From: an uncultured Lachnospiraceae bacterium
GTDB lineage: Bacteria > Bacillota > Clostridia > Lachnospirales > Lachnospiraceae
NCBI GenBank assembly: GCA_934343915.1
Contig: CAKRIL010000030.1
Span: 1-36,161 of the forward strand
DNA: 36,161 bases
Direction of reading: 5' to 3'
The position numbers and the translations under genes were made by a program. Position 1 is the stretch's first letter. Each line of letters opens with the position of its first letter. Below, in pieces: positions 1 through 8,049 of the stretch. The notes beneath the pieces are model-generated. The model saw only the letters and a list, made by a program, of their open reading frames with translations, was not told where the DNA came from and ran no database searches.

Positions 1-16
1 GTCGACAAATCAAAAG

Positions 17-45
17 TTGTATATGCGAATAATTTAGGGTAAAAT
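17..45 (+). promoter_or_regulatory. weak candidate promoter for hsdR
   Basis: TTGTAT (17-22) and TAAAAT (40-45) are separated by 17 bp, about 90 bp upstream of the hsdR start. The stretch is very AT-rich, so a chance match is quite possible. hsdR may instead be co-transcribed with genes to the left of the window. Confidence 0.25.
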
Positions 46-136
46 TTTATTATAGAATGTAGCGACAATGAAAATAAATATTAAATAATCAAGGATATTT
101 AGCAGAAAGGACTGCATGAAGAAACGGAGGTTTTTT

Positions 137-3100
137 ATGGTAACCAATTTTGATTATTTGAAAAATGAAGCAAAATTTACCTCATTTGCTGATGTGGCAA
201 TATCGGCAGAAAAGATAATTCTTGTAGATCCGGAGGCGAGCATTATTAACAGCCGTCGAGCGATGGAATTTGCTTTGAAATGGATGTATTCTGTTGATGC
301 AGAACTGGAGATGCCTTATCAGGATAATTTACAAAGCTTAATGAATGCAGAAGAATATCGTCAGATTATCGGACCTGATTTATGGAAGCGAATGGATTAT
401 ATCCGCAGATGCGGAAACAATGTTGCACATAGTAATAGTAAGAAGTTGGGAAAAGATGAGGCGATGCTTTGTCTTGAGAATTTATTTGTATATTTAGATT
501 ATATTGCGTACTGTTATGCTGATAAATACGAGGAGCGCTCTTTTGATAAGTCAATTATTATAGATAGAATTGAAAAAGCAAAAGCGGCAAAAGAAGATGC
601 GATTGCGACAAAGGAAGAACTGATAAAGGAGCAGGAAAAGTCTGCTAAACAACAGCTGGATTTGCAACAGCTAATTGCAGAAAACGCATCGTTGAAGGAA
701 AAATTGTCTGCCCGAAGACAAGAACAGCAACAGACATATATCCCAAAGCCGCTTGATTTATCGGAGTATAAAACAAGAAAATTATACATTGATTCAATGT
801 TGATGGATGCCGGATGGACGGAAGGAAAAGATTGGCTTAATGAAGTGGAGCTTGCAGGAATGCCTAATAAATCTGAGGTGGGTTATGCGGATTATGTTCT
901 GTATGATGACAGGCATCGCCCGTTAGCTGTTATAGAAGCCAAGAGAACTTGTGCAGATATATCAAAAGGAAGGCAACAAGCAAAGCTTTATGCGGATATA
1001 CTGGAACAAAAGTATAAGAGAAGACCTGTCATTTTTCTTACGAATGGATTTGAGACACATATCATTGATGGGCAGTATCCGGAAAGAAAATGTTCAGTTA
1101 TATATTCAAAGAGAGACTTGGAGAAGTGGTTTAATCTGTTGACCATGAGGACAAGTCTTAAGTTCATTTCCGTAAATAAAAACATTGCAGGACGATACTA
1201 TCAGGAAGCTGCAATAAAGGCGGTTTGTAATAGCCTTGATGAAAAGAATCGTAGAAAAGCACTTTTGGTTATGGCGACAGGCTCGGGTAAAACACGAACA
1301 GTCATAGCATTGTGCGATTGTCTTTTAAAAGCAGGGTGGGTAAAGAATATCCTCTTTCTTGCAGACAGGAACTCACTTGTTACGCAGGCAAAGAGAAGTT
1401 TTGTGAATATGCTTCCGAATCTGTCGTGCTCAAATATTGTGGAAGAAAAGAATAATTATAATGCTCACTGTATTTTTTCGACGTATCAAACAATGATGAA
1501 TTGTATTGATACGGTAAATGATAGTGAAGGAAAACTGTTTACTTGCGGTCATTTTGATCTTGTAGTTTGTGATGAGGCTCATAGATCTATTTACAATAAA
1601 TATAAGGATATTTTTACATATTTTGATGCTCCGTTGGTTGGTCTTACAGCTACACCAAAGGATGAGATAGACAAGAATACCTATGGCGTATTTGAATTAG
1701 AGAATGGAGTGCCAACCTATGGATATGATTTAGCTCAGGCTGTAAAGGATGGGTATCTTGTCGACTATTTATCGGTTGAGTCAAAGCTTAAATTTATTGA
1801 ACAGGGAATAGTGTATGATGAATTGTCAGAAGAAGATAAGGAAGCATACGAAGAGACATTTGAAGATGAAAATGGCGAGCTGCCAAAGTCAATAAGTTCA
1901 TCAGCACTTAATACATGGGTATTTAATGAGGATACTATAAAGCAGGTTTTGAATATTTTGATGACGGATGGCATCAAAATTGATTATGGACAGAAATTGG
2001 GAAAGACAATTATTTTTGCAAAGAATCATGAACATGCAGAAAAAATTTTGGAAGTTTTTAATAAAGAGTATCCACATTTACCAAATTATGCAAAAGTGAT
2101 AGATAACTATATGACTTATGCACAAAGTGCGATTGACGAGTTTTCTGATTCAAAGAAGATGCCACAGATTGCAATCTCTGTTGATATGCTTGATACAGGT
2201 ATTGATGTACCTGAAGTATTGAATTTAGTGTTTTTTAAAAAGGTTATGAGTAAGGCAAAATTTTGGCAGATGATTGGTCGCGGAACCAGGCTATGTCCAG
2301 GTTTGCTTGATGGAGAGGATAAGAAAAAATTCTATATATTTGATTTTTGTGGGAATTTTGAGTTTTTCAGGATGAATAAAGGAAAAACAACAGCAAATAT
2401 GATTGCTTTGCAGGGGGCTATATTTAACCTGAAATTTGAGATTTCTTACAAACTTCAAGACATTGAATATCAGAATGATAGACTTATTGCCTATCGCAAG
2501 GCTTTAGTAAAACAGATGAGTGAAAAGGTAAAGGATTTACCAAGAGACAATTTTGCAGTACGTCAACACTTGAAATATGTGGATATGTATTCAACGGAAG
2601 AAAATTATCAAGCGTTAACTTATGGAGACACGTTGATGGTAAGAGAAGAGGTTGCGCCACTTATTTTGCCGGATGAGGATGAGACAAAAGCTGTAAGATT
2701 TGATGCACTTATGTATGGAATTGAGCTTGCTTATCTGCTTGGTAAAAAATATACGAAGGCTCGAAACGATTTGTATAAGAAAGTTAAGCGAATTGCGAAT
2801 GTAGCCAATATTCCTGAAATTCAGGCACAGTCTGAATTGATAAATAAGATTCTTAATACAGCTTATGTCGATAATGCAGGAATAAATGATTTTGAAGAAA
2901 TTAGAGAGAAGCTTCGTAATTTGATGAAGTATATTCCAAATGAAGACAATAAATATGTGACTGACTTTACAGATGAGTTACTTTCGACAGAGTGGAATGA
3001 GTCAGAGCTTGAAAATGACGAACTTAAAAATTACAAGGCAAAGGCGGAATATTATATAAGACAGCATCAAGACAATATAGTCATTGAAAAGCTTAAGACA

Positions 3101-3484
3101 AATAAGCCTTTGACTGCCGATGATGTGGTAATCTTAGAAGAAATCTTGTGGCAGGAGGTTGGTACAAAGCAGGATTATGAACATGAATTTGGAACCAAGC
3201 CTTTAGGTGAATTTGTACGAGAAATTGTTGGTTTGGATATGAACGCTGCAAAAGAAGCGTTTTCGGAATATCTGACTGGGACAAGTCTTGACAGCAGACA
3301 GATTTACTTTGTGAACCAGATAGTAGAATATATCGTTCATAACGGAATGATGAAGGATCTTTCGGTTCTTCAGGAATCGCCGTTTACAGATCAGGGAAGT
3401 ATTGTTGAATTATTTACTGATGTGAGCGTGTGGATGGGAATTAGAAAGGTTATAGATACAATAAATGCCAATGCGGCAGCATAA
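137..3484 (+). CDS. hsdR: type I restriction endonuclease R (HsdR) subunit
   Basis: This is the ATP-dependent DNA translocase and nuclease subunit of a type I restriction-modification complex, which cuts unmethylated foreign DNA together with HsdM and HsdS. Of about 1115 residues, the N-terminus resembles a DUF4145 domain and is followed by a charged coiled coil (about 130-210). A PD-(D/E)xK nuclease domain shows D251 and the EAK motif at 267-269. The SF2 helicase has Walker A ATGSGKT (about 379), DEAH (about 479), a TAT motif (about 503), and DTGIDVPE and QMIGRGTRL further on. The C-terminal part resembles EcoEI-type R subunits. I chose ATG 137 because GGAGG lies 6 bp upstream; ATG 116 is in frame but less well placed. 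All motifs look intact. No hsdM or hsdS follows, so they should lie upstream of the window, otherwise this is an orphan. Its base composition is visibly more AT-rich than the sugar locus beside it, which suggests a separate acquisition. Confidence 0.93.
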   Translation: MVTNFDYLKNEAKFTSFADVAISAEKIILVDPEASIINSRRAMEFALKWMYSVDAELEMPYQDNLQSLMNAEEYRQIIGPDLWKRMDYIRRCGNNVAHSNSKKLGKDEAMLCLENLFVYLDYIAYCYADKYEERSFDKSIIIDRIEKAKAAKEDAIATKEELIKEQEKSAKQQLDLQQLIAENASLKEKLSARRQEQQQTYIPKPLDLSEYKTRKLYIDSMLMDAGWTEGKDWLNEVELAGMPNKSEVGYADYVLYDDRHRPLAVIEAKRTCADISKGRQQAKLYADILEQKYKRRPVIFLTNGFETHIIDGQYPERKCSVIYSKRDLEKWFNLLTMRTSLKFISVNKNIAGRYYQEAAIKAVCNSLDEKNRRKALLVMATGSGKTRTVIALCDCLLKAGWVKNILFLADRNSLVTQAKRSFVNMLPNLSCSNIVEEKNNYNAHCIFSTYQTMMNCIDTVNDSEGKLFTCGHFDLVVCDEAHRSIYNKYKDIFTYFDAPLVGLTATPKDEIDKNTYGVFELENGVPTYGYDLAQAVKDGYLVDYLSVESKLKFIEQGIVYDELSEEDKEAYEETFEDENGELPKSISSSALNTWVFNEDTIKQVLNILMTDGIKIDYGQKLGKTIIFAKNHEHAEKILEVFNKEYPHLPNYAKVIDNYMTYAQSAIDEFSDSKKMPQIAISVDMLDTGIDVPEVLNLVFFKKVMSKAKFWQMIGRGTRLCPGLLDGEDKKKFYIFDFCGNFEFFRMNKGKTTANMIALQGAIFNLKFEISYKLQDIEYQNDRLIAYRKALVKQMSEKVKDLPRDNFAVRQHLKYVDMYSTEENYQALTYGDTLMVREEVAPLILPDEDETKAVRFDALMYGIELAYLLGKKYTKARNDLYKKVKRIANVANIPEIQAQSELINKILNTAYVDNAGINDFEEIREKLRNLMKYIPNEDNKYVTDFTDELLSTEWNESELENDELKNYKAKAEYYIRQHQDNIVIEKLKTNKPLTADDVVILEEILWQEVGTKQDYEHEFGTKPLGEFVREIVGLDMNAAKEAFSEYLTGTSLDSRQIYFVNQIVEYIVHNGMMKDLSVLQESPFTDQGSIVELFTDVSVWMGIRKVIDTINANAAA

Positions 3485-3534
3485 AGGAGTTTTGATATCA
3501 ATAGGTAGAAGGATTTATAGAAATATGGGAAATA

Positions 3535-3573
3535 AAAAGAAGATGTATGCGAGCATTACATACATCTTCTTTT
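3535..3573. terminator. bidirectional terminator between hsdR and the GH31 gene
   Basis: A perfect 15-bp inverted repeat (3535-3549 with 3559-3573) and a 9-nt loop has A4 at its left edge and T4 at its right edge. It can therefore terminate hsdR on the plus strand and the convergent alpha-xylosidase gene on the minus strand. Confidence 0.85.
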
Positions 3574-3592
3574 ACATTACTTTATCGTTAGC

Positions 3593-5887
3593 TTATTTTA
3601 CAGTTACAGTATACGTTCCTGCACCAAGTCCTGTCAGACCGGCATCGGTAGTCATGTTGATTAACTCGACATTGCACTTCTTGGTTCCGGTAATGACGAT
3701 TGTGAGCTCGTTTCCGGACTTCTTCACGCTGATGGTGGTGTCGGCATCAGCCTTCATATCGTATACGGTTGTCGAGCAGTCCGAAGGCTCGTATACGCGG
3801 AAGGTTACATTGTCTGCGTAATCGTAGTCAGGACGGTTCGCGTCAGGATTTACGGCAACGATGGAGTTCTCCTTTACAAAGAGAGGAATCTCAAGGTAGC
3901 CGCACTTTTCCGTGTACCAGCATCCGCCGTTATACTTCTTTCCTGAGAAGAAGTTCGTCCATGTTCCGGCAGGGAGATAGAATTCAGCGATGCTCTCGTC
4001 GTTGAAAATCGGTGCAACAAGAAGACTGTCGCCCATCATGTACTGCTTGTCAAGGTATGAACAGTTGCGGTCATCCGTAAATTCAAGAACCATGCTTCTC
4101 ATCATAGGAATACCTGTCTGTGATGCATAGATTGCATTGCGGTAGAGGTATGGCATAAGGGAAGCCTTGAGGAGTGTGAAGGTACGAACAACATCAACAG
4201 CCTCATCATCATATGCCCAAGGCACACGGTAGGATGAACTTCCGTGCAGACGGGAATGAGAACTTAACAGACCGAAGGCAGCCCATCTTTTATATACGTC
4301 AGGTGTTGAGGTGCTCTCGAAGCCGCCTATATCGTGGCTCCAGTAGCCGAAGCCTGACATACATAACGAAAGACCGCCGCGAAGGCTTTCTTCCATGGAT
4401 TCATAGTCTGACCAGCAGTCGCCGCCCCAGTGAACAGGGAACTTCTGACCGCCGGCGGTTGCGGAACGGGCGAACAATACGGCTTCACCCTTACCGCGCT
4501 TTCTCTCCAAAAGCTCATATACACACTTGTTGTAGAGGTATGTATAGTAGTTATGCATCTTCTTAGGGTCTGAGCCGTCGAAGTATACGACATCCTCAGT
4601 AGGAATTCTCTCACCGAAGTCTGTCTTGAAACAGTCAACACCCATGTCGAGAAGAACCTCGAGCTTGCTCTGGTACCACTTGCAGGCATCAGGGTTGGTG
4701 AAATCTACAAGTGCCATGCCCGGCTGCCACATATCCCACTGCCATACATCGCCGTTGGTTCTCTTTACGAAGTAGCCGTTCTTAACGCCCTCGGCAAAGA
4801 GGACGGATTCCTGACCGATGTAGGAGTTAATCCATACACAGATATTGAGTCCCTTAGCCTTGATTCTCTTTAACATGCCCTCAGGGTCAGGGAATACACG
4901 CTCATCCCATACAAAATCAGACCAGTGGAATTCCTTCATCCAGAAGCAGTCGAAGTGGAATACACGAAGAGGAATACCGCGGTCAAGCATACCGTCGATA
5001 AAGCTCATTACGGTCTTTTCGTCATAGTTGGTTGTAAATGATGTTGAAAGCCACAGTCCAAAGGTCCAAGGAGCCGGAAGTGACGGCTTGCCGGTGAGGT
5101 CTGTATACTTTACAAGTACATCCTTCATTGAAGGTCCATCAATGAAAAAGTAGTCAAGATAGCTTCCTTCTACGGAGAACTCTGCCTTCGTAACCATCTC
5201 TGTGCCAACCTCAAAGGATACCTTTTCAGGGTGATTTACGAACACACCGTAGCCCTTGTTGGACACATAGAAAGGAATGTTTTTGTAGGACTGCTCGGTG
5301 CTTGTTCCGCCGTCCTGATTGTATATGTCGATGGACTGTCCGTTCTTTACGAATGGAGTGAAGCGCTCACCGAAGCCGTATAAAAGTTCACCGACACCGA
5401 GTGATAACTGCTGACGGATATATGTATCCTTGTAGTCACCCTTGTCATATGCGTAGCCCTTCCAGTCGGTCTTCATAAGAGCAAGGTCTTTTCTTCCGCT
5501 CTTGGAGAGAACTCTGCCCTTGTGCTTATATGTCATGCTCCAAGGAAGCTTGGTAATCTCAAGGGATAAGTCTCCGCTTGTTATCGTAATGAGTTCATCG
5601 GTCTCGGTGACGCTCATGTTGTCCCCGCTTGTATTGAGCTCGAATTCAGGACTCTTTGCCGCCATACCTAAGTGATGGCTTGTCTGAACTCTTATCACAC
5701 CCTTGGCAGGGGATGTGATGACAACCGTGAGGTTGATGCTTCCGAGTGTGTCACCTCTGGTGATTATTCTTATGGTCGGTGCACATAATGTCACCTTGTT
5801 TTTTTCGATTTTAGTAAAATATACCTCCTGTGGGGAGAAGCAGGAGCAGCCCTCCTTCTCAAGCCAGCAGCCGTTAGAGAATTTCAT
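3593..5887 (-). CDS. yicI: GH31 alpha-xylosidase (YicI/XylS type)
   Basis: This enzyme releases alpha-1,6-linked xylose from the non-reducing end of xyloglucan oligosaccharides or isoprimeverose. It has 764 residues (E. coli YicI has 772) and no signal peptide, so it acts in the cytoplasm on imported sugars. Similarity to YicI as I recall it runs the whole length: FHFDCFWMKEFHW, then nucleophile D423 in KTDFGER, then acid/base D490 in HWGGDCW, then SHDIGGFE and HSRLHGSSSYRVPWAYDDE. The C-terminal beta domains follow. ATG 5887 is chosen because AGGAGG lies 6 bp upstream; an ATG at 5926 lacks this support. The gene stands alone on the minus strand, divergent from the YesM-type kinase. YicI-type active-site context favours alpha-xylosidase over alpha-glucosidase, but the exact substrate is inferred. 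Confidence 0.94.
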   Translation of the reverse strand: MKFSNGCWLEKEGCSCFSPQEVYFTKIEKNKVTLCAPTIRIITRGDTLGSINLTVVITSPAKGVIRVQTSHHLGMAAKSPEFELNTSGDNMSVTETDELITITSGDLSLEITKLPWSMTYKHKGRVLSKSGRKDLALMKTDWKGYAYDKGDYKDTYIRQQLSLGVGELLYGFGERFTPFVKNGQSIDIYNQDGGTSTEQSYKNIPFYVSNKGYGVFVNHPEKVSFEVGTEMVTKAEFSVEGSYLDYFFIDGPSMKDVLVKYTDLTGKPSLPAPWTFGLWLSTSFTTNYDEKTVMSFIDGMLDRGIPLRVFHFDCFWMKEFHWSDFVWDERVFPDPEGMLKRIKAKGLNICVWINSYIGQESVLFAEGVKNGYFVKRTNGDVWQWDMWQPGMALVDFTNPDACKWYQSKLEVLLDMGVDCFKTDFGERIPTEDVVYFDGSDPKKMHNYYTYLYNKCVYELLERKRGKGEAVLFARSATAGGQKFPVHWGGDCWSDYESMEESLRGGLSLCMSGFGYWSHDIGGFESTSTPDVYKRWAAFGLLSSHSRLHGSSSYRVPWAYDDEAVDVVRTFTLLKASLMPYLYRNAIYASQTGIPMMRSMVLEFTDDRNCSYLDKQYMMGDSLLVAPIFNDESIAEFYLPAGTWTNFFSGKKYNGGCWYTEKCGYLEIPLFVKENSIVAVNPDANRPDYDYADNVTFRVYEPSDCSTTVYDMKADADTTISVKKSGNELTIVITGTKKCNVELINMTTDAGLTGLGAGTYTVTVK

Positions 5888-5925
5888 TGGATACCTCCTA
5901 TTATCAATATGGTTTATTATGGACA

Positions 5926-5931
5926 ATTATA
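5926..5931 (-). promoter_or_regulatory. candidate -10 element for the alpha-xylosidase gene
   Basis: TATAAT on the minus strand lies 38 bp upstream of the GH31 start codon. No good -35 hexamer sits 16-18 bp further up, which fits a promoter needing an activator. A copy of ATGTAAAAA lies at 5969-5961 on the same strand, starting 38 bp upstream of this -10. Confidence 0.4.
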
Positions 5932-5992
5932 TAGGAAGTGATATTAAATAACTACTGCACTTTTTACATTATTTTGCCTTAATTTTTGTATG

Positions 5993-6022
5993 TTGTGCTG
6001 GGAATGGATGATGTGATATAGT
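5993..6022 (+). promoter_or_regulatory. weak candidate promoter for the YesM-type kinase gene
   Basis: TTGTGC (5993-5998) and TATAGT (6017-6022) are 18 bp apart on the plus strand, about 70 bp upstream of the kinase start. A second TATAAT at 6051-6056 lacks a good -35. Neither is certain. Confidence 0.3.
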
Positions 6023-6089
6023 GTAAATATTAAAAAACAGTGCTTAAAATTATAATGCAGTATTTTACCCGCAGGGAGAGTATGACATC

Positions 6090-7898
6090 ATGAGCAATTT
6101 CAGCAGAATGAAGATTGGAAAACAGTTTAATATAGTATATTTGTGCGCGGTCGTTATTCCGGTGCTTGCACTTGGTATTTTTCTTATAATCAACACATAC
6201 AGTATGCTTCTCACACATCACAGGGATCTGATTCACGGAAGCAATAATTCATCGAAGAAGATTATAAAGGAGATAAGCGACCAGATATATAATCTTTCGG
6301 ACAGTATTGCATATGACAGCAGGACGATAGAGATGCTGGGTGGAGAATACGGCAGTGAGAGGGAGTTCCGCGATGCGGCAAGAGGCTATACGCTTATTGA
6401 TAATTTTGTAGAAAATTATAGTCAGATTGGAAGCATTACAATATATACGACCACGCCGTATGCATCGAGCTTTAAGTATTTTAAGCCTGTGACGGATGAG
6501 ATAAAGGAAAAGGACTGGTATCAGAAGGCGATAAGCCGGTACAGTCCGTTCTATCAGCTTATCGTTGAGCCGAACGCATATAAGAATGTCGAGTACAGCT
6601 ATGCGCTTGTAAGAAAGATAACGGTACTCGGAAGCAGCTGCGAAGCGGTCATGGTTATCAAAATCAGCGAGAATTACCTTGAAGGACGCTTGGGGGACAG
6701 CGATTACGTTACTTTTATCTCGTTTGATGATAAGGAGGTGTTTTACAGCTCAAGGCGTAATTACTATGGAACGAAGCTTCCGTTTGAGGTGGATTATGAT
6801 GAGGATTATTACTCGGATAAGTTCATGGAGAAATTCGAGGGAGTCAACAGTCTTATTGAAATCAGTTCACTTAATCTCAAGCAGTCGGGCAGTAATCTGT
6901 ATATAACCACAATAGATAAGAATGCATTGTGGAGCATAATCAAGACGGTCATTGTGGCGGTGTCAACGGTGTTGGTGGCACTTATTGTTCCCGCGGTATT
7001 TATGATAAAGTTCGCCCATTCCTTTGTAAGCCAGGTCAATACACTGCGTGATGAGATGCACAAGGCAAGCAATGAGGATTATGATATCATAAAGAATTTT
7101 TCGGGAAGCTATGAGCTGCAGCAGGCTTATGGGGATCTGCTTGTCATGGTTGACACGATAGAGCAGCAGAAGGTTGCGGTGTATGAGGCAATGCTGAGCG
7201 AGAAGCAGCTTCAGAATGAACAGCAGGAGATGGAATTTAAGATGCTTGCAAGCCAGATTAATCCGCACTTTTTGTACAATACGCTTGAAACCCTGAGAAT
7301 GAAGGCTTTTACGGCAGGGGACAGGGAGGTAGCGACCGGAATCAAGCTTCTTGGAAAGATGTTAAGATATGTGCTGGTGAACATAGGAACGACATATACG
7401 ACGCTGGCCAATGAGCTTGAGCATATTGAGACATACATAAAGATTCAGAAGATCAGATTTGATGAGAGAGTCAATTACAATCTTGCGGTTGATGCAGGAA
7501 TTGACACTCAGAAGTATATGCTCCTTCCGCTGCTCCTTCAGCCTATTGTCGAGAATGCGGTTGTACATGGGCTTGAGGGTGTAGATGGAACCGGATACAT
7601 ACAGATACATATATATGAAGGAGAGCGGATGAGGGAAGGTGAGAACGGAAGCTGCCTGATTATAGATGTGACTGATAACGGCAACGGCATGACCGCCGAG
7701 CAGGTTGAAAATATAAAGAGCAGCATGGCACAGGACAGCATATCCAAGCATTCAAGCATTGGCATGGCGAATATTGACCAAAGAATCAAGCTCTGTTACG
7801 GGGAAGACTACGGAGTAGATATACAGAGTACGCCGGGCGAGGGAACGAAGGTTACCGTGATTCTTCCAAGATATTCGGAGCGACCTGAAAAAATATAG
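6090..7898 (+). CDS. YesM-type sensor histidine kinase
   Basis: This is a membrane sensor kinase of the YesM/LytS-like group, expected to detect an extracellular sugar signal and phosphorylate the YesN-type regulator at 17867. Of 602 residues, TM1 is about 14-36, the extracellular sensor region about 40-275 and TM2 about 276-302. A HAMP-like linker and coiled coil follow to about 380. The His_kinase motif QINPHFLYNTLE carries phospho-acceptor H393. The ATPase has an N-box around E488-N489 (QPIVENAVVHG), DNGNGM near D529 and a late glycine-rich segment. The start has a GGGAG-type site about 11 bp upstream; an earlier ATG at 6082 stops after three codons. Unusually, the partner regulator is about 10 kb away at the other end of the locus rather than adjacent. 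Confidence 0.92.
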   Translation: MSNFSRMKIGKQFNIVYLCAVVIPVLALGIFLIINTYSMLLTHHRDLIHGSNNSSKKIIKEISDQIYNLSDSIAYDSRTIEMLGGEYGSEREFRDAARGYTLIDNFVENYSQIGSITIYTTTPYASSFKYFKPVTDEIKEKDWYQKAISRYSPFYQLIVEPNAYKNVEYSYALVRKITVLGSSCEAVMVIKISENYLEGRLGDSDYVTFISFDDKEVFYSSRRNYYGTKLPFEVDYDEDYYSDKFMEKFEGVNSLIEISSLNLKQSGSNLYITTIDKNALWSIIKTVIVAVSTVLVALIVPAVFMIKFAHSFVSQVNTLRDEMHKASNEDYDIIKNFSGSYELQQAYGDLLVMVDTIEQQKVAVYEAMLSEKQLQNEQQEMEFKMLASQINPHFLYNTLETLRMKAFTAGDREVATGIKLLGKMLRYVLVNIGTTYTTLANELEHIETYIKIQKIRFDERVNYNLAVDAGIDTQKYMLLPLLLQPIVENAVVHGLEGVDGTGYIQIHIYEGERMREGENGSCLIIDVTDNGNGMTAEQVENIKSSMAQDSISKHSSIGMANIDQRIKLCYGEDYGVDIQSTPGEGTKVTVILPRYSERPEKI

Positions 7899-7938
7899 TA
7901 AAAATTCACAGTAAAAAGTAAAAATTAGAGTGTAAAAT

Positions 7939-7947
7939 ATGTAAAAA
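7939..7947 (+). promoter_or_regulatory. ATGTAAAAA motif upstream of the surface protein gene
   Basis: The 9-mer ATGTAAAAA lies 40 bp upstream of a possible -10 (TAGAAT, 7979-7984). The same 9-mer, in the direction of transcription, occurs upstream of the GH31 gene (5969-5961) and the first permease (9977-9985), both times about 40 bp before a -10-like hexamer. It may be the YesN-type regulator's site. The AT-rich background makes chance hits plausible. Confidence 0.3.
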
Positions 7948-8049
7948 AGACAATGTTTTTTTATTTTGGTTCATGGCATAGAATTGAATCAAACGCTGAG
8001 GGTGGGTTTCGTATACCCCTTAGCATAAAATTTAAGGAGGTTTTTATCT

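Noticed and set aside
4327..4689. Open frame of about 120 codons on the minus strand inside the GH31 gene
   Set aside because: It overlaps the unmistakable catalytic region of the alpha-xylosidase in another frame, and has no ribosome-binding site or recognisable domain.
7362..7751. Open frame antisense to the histidine kinase
   Set aside because: It lies across the conserved kinase motifs of the sense gene, with no start signals of its own.
8001..8019. GGGT...ACCC inverted repeat before the surface protein gene
   Set aside because: The stem is only four to five base pairs and no T-run follows, so it is too weak to call a terminator or riboswitch.
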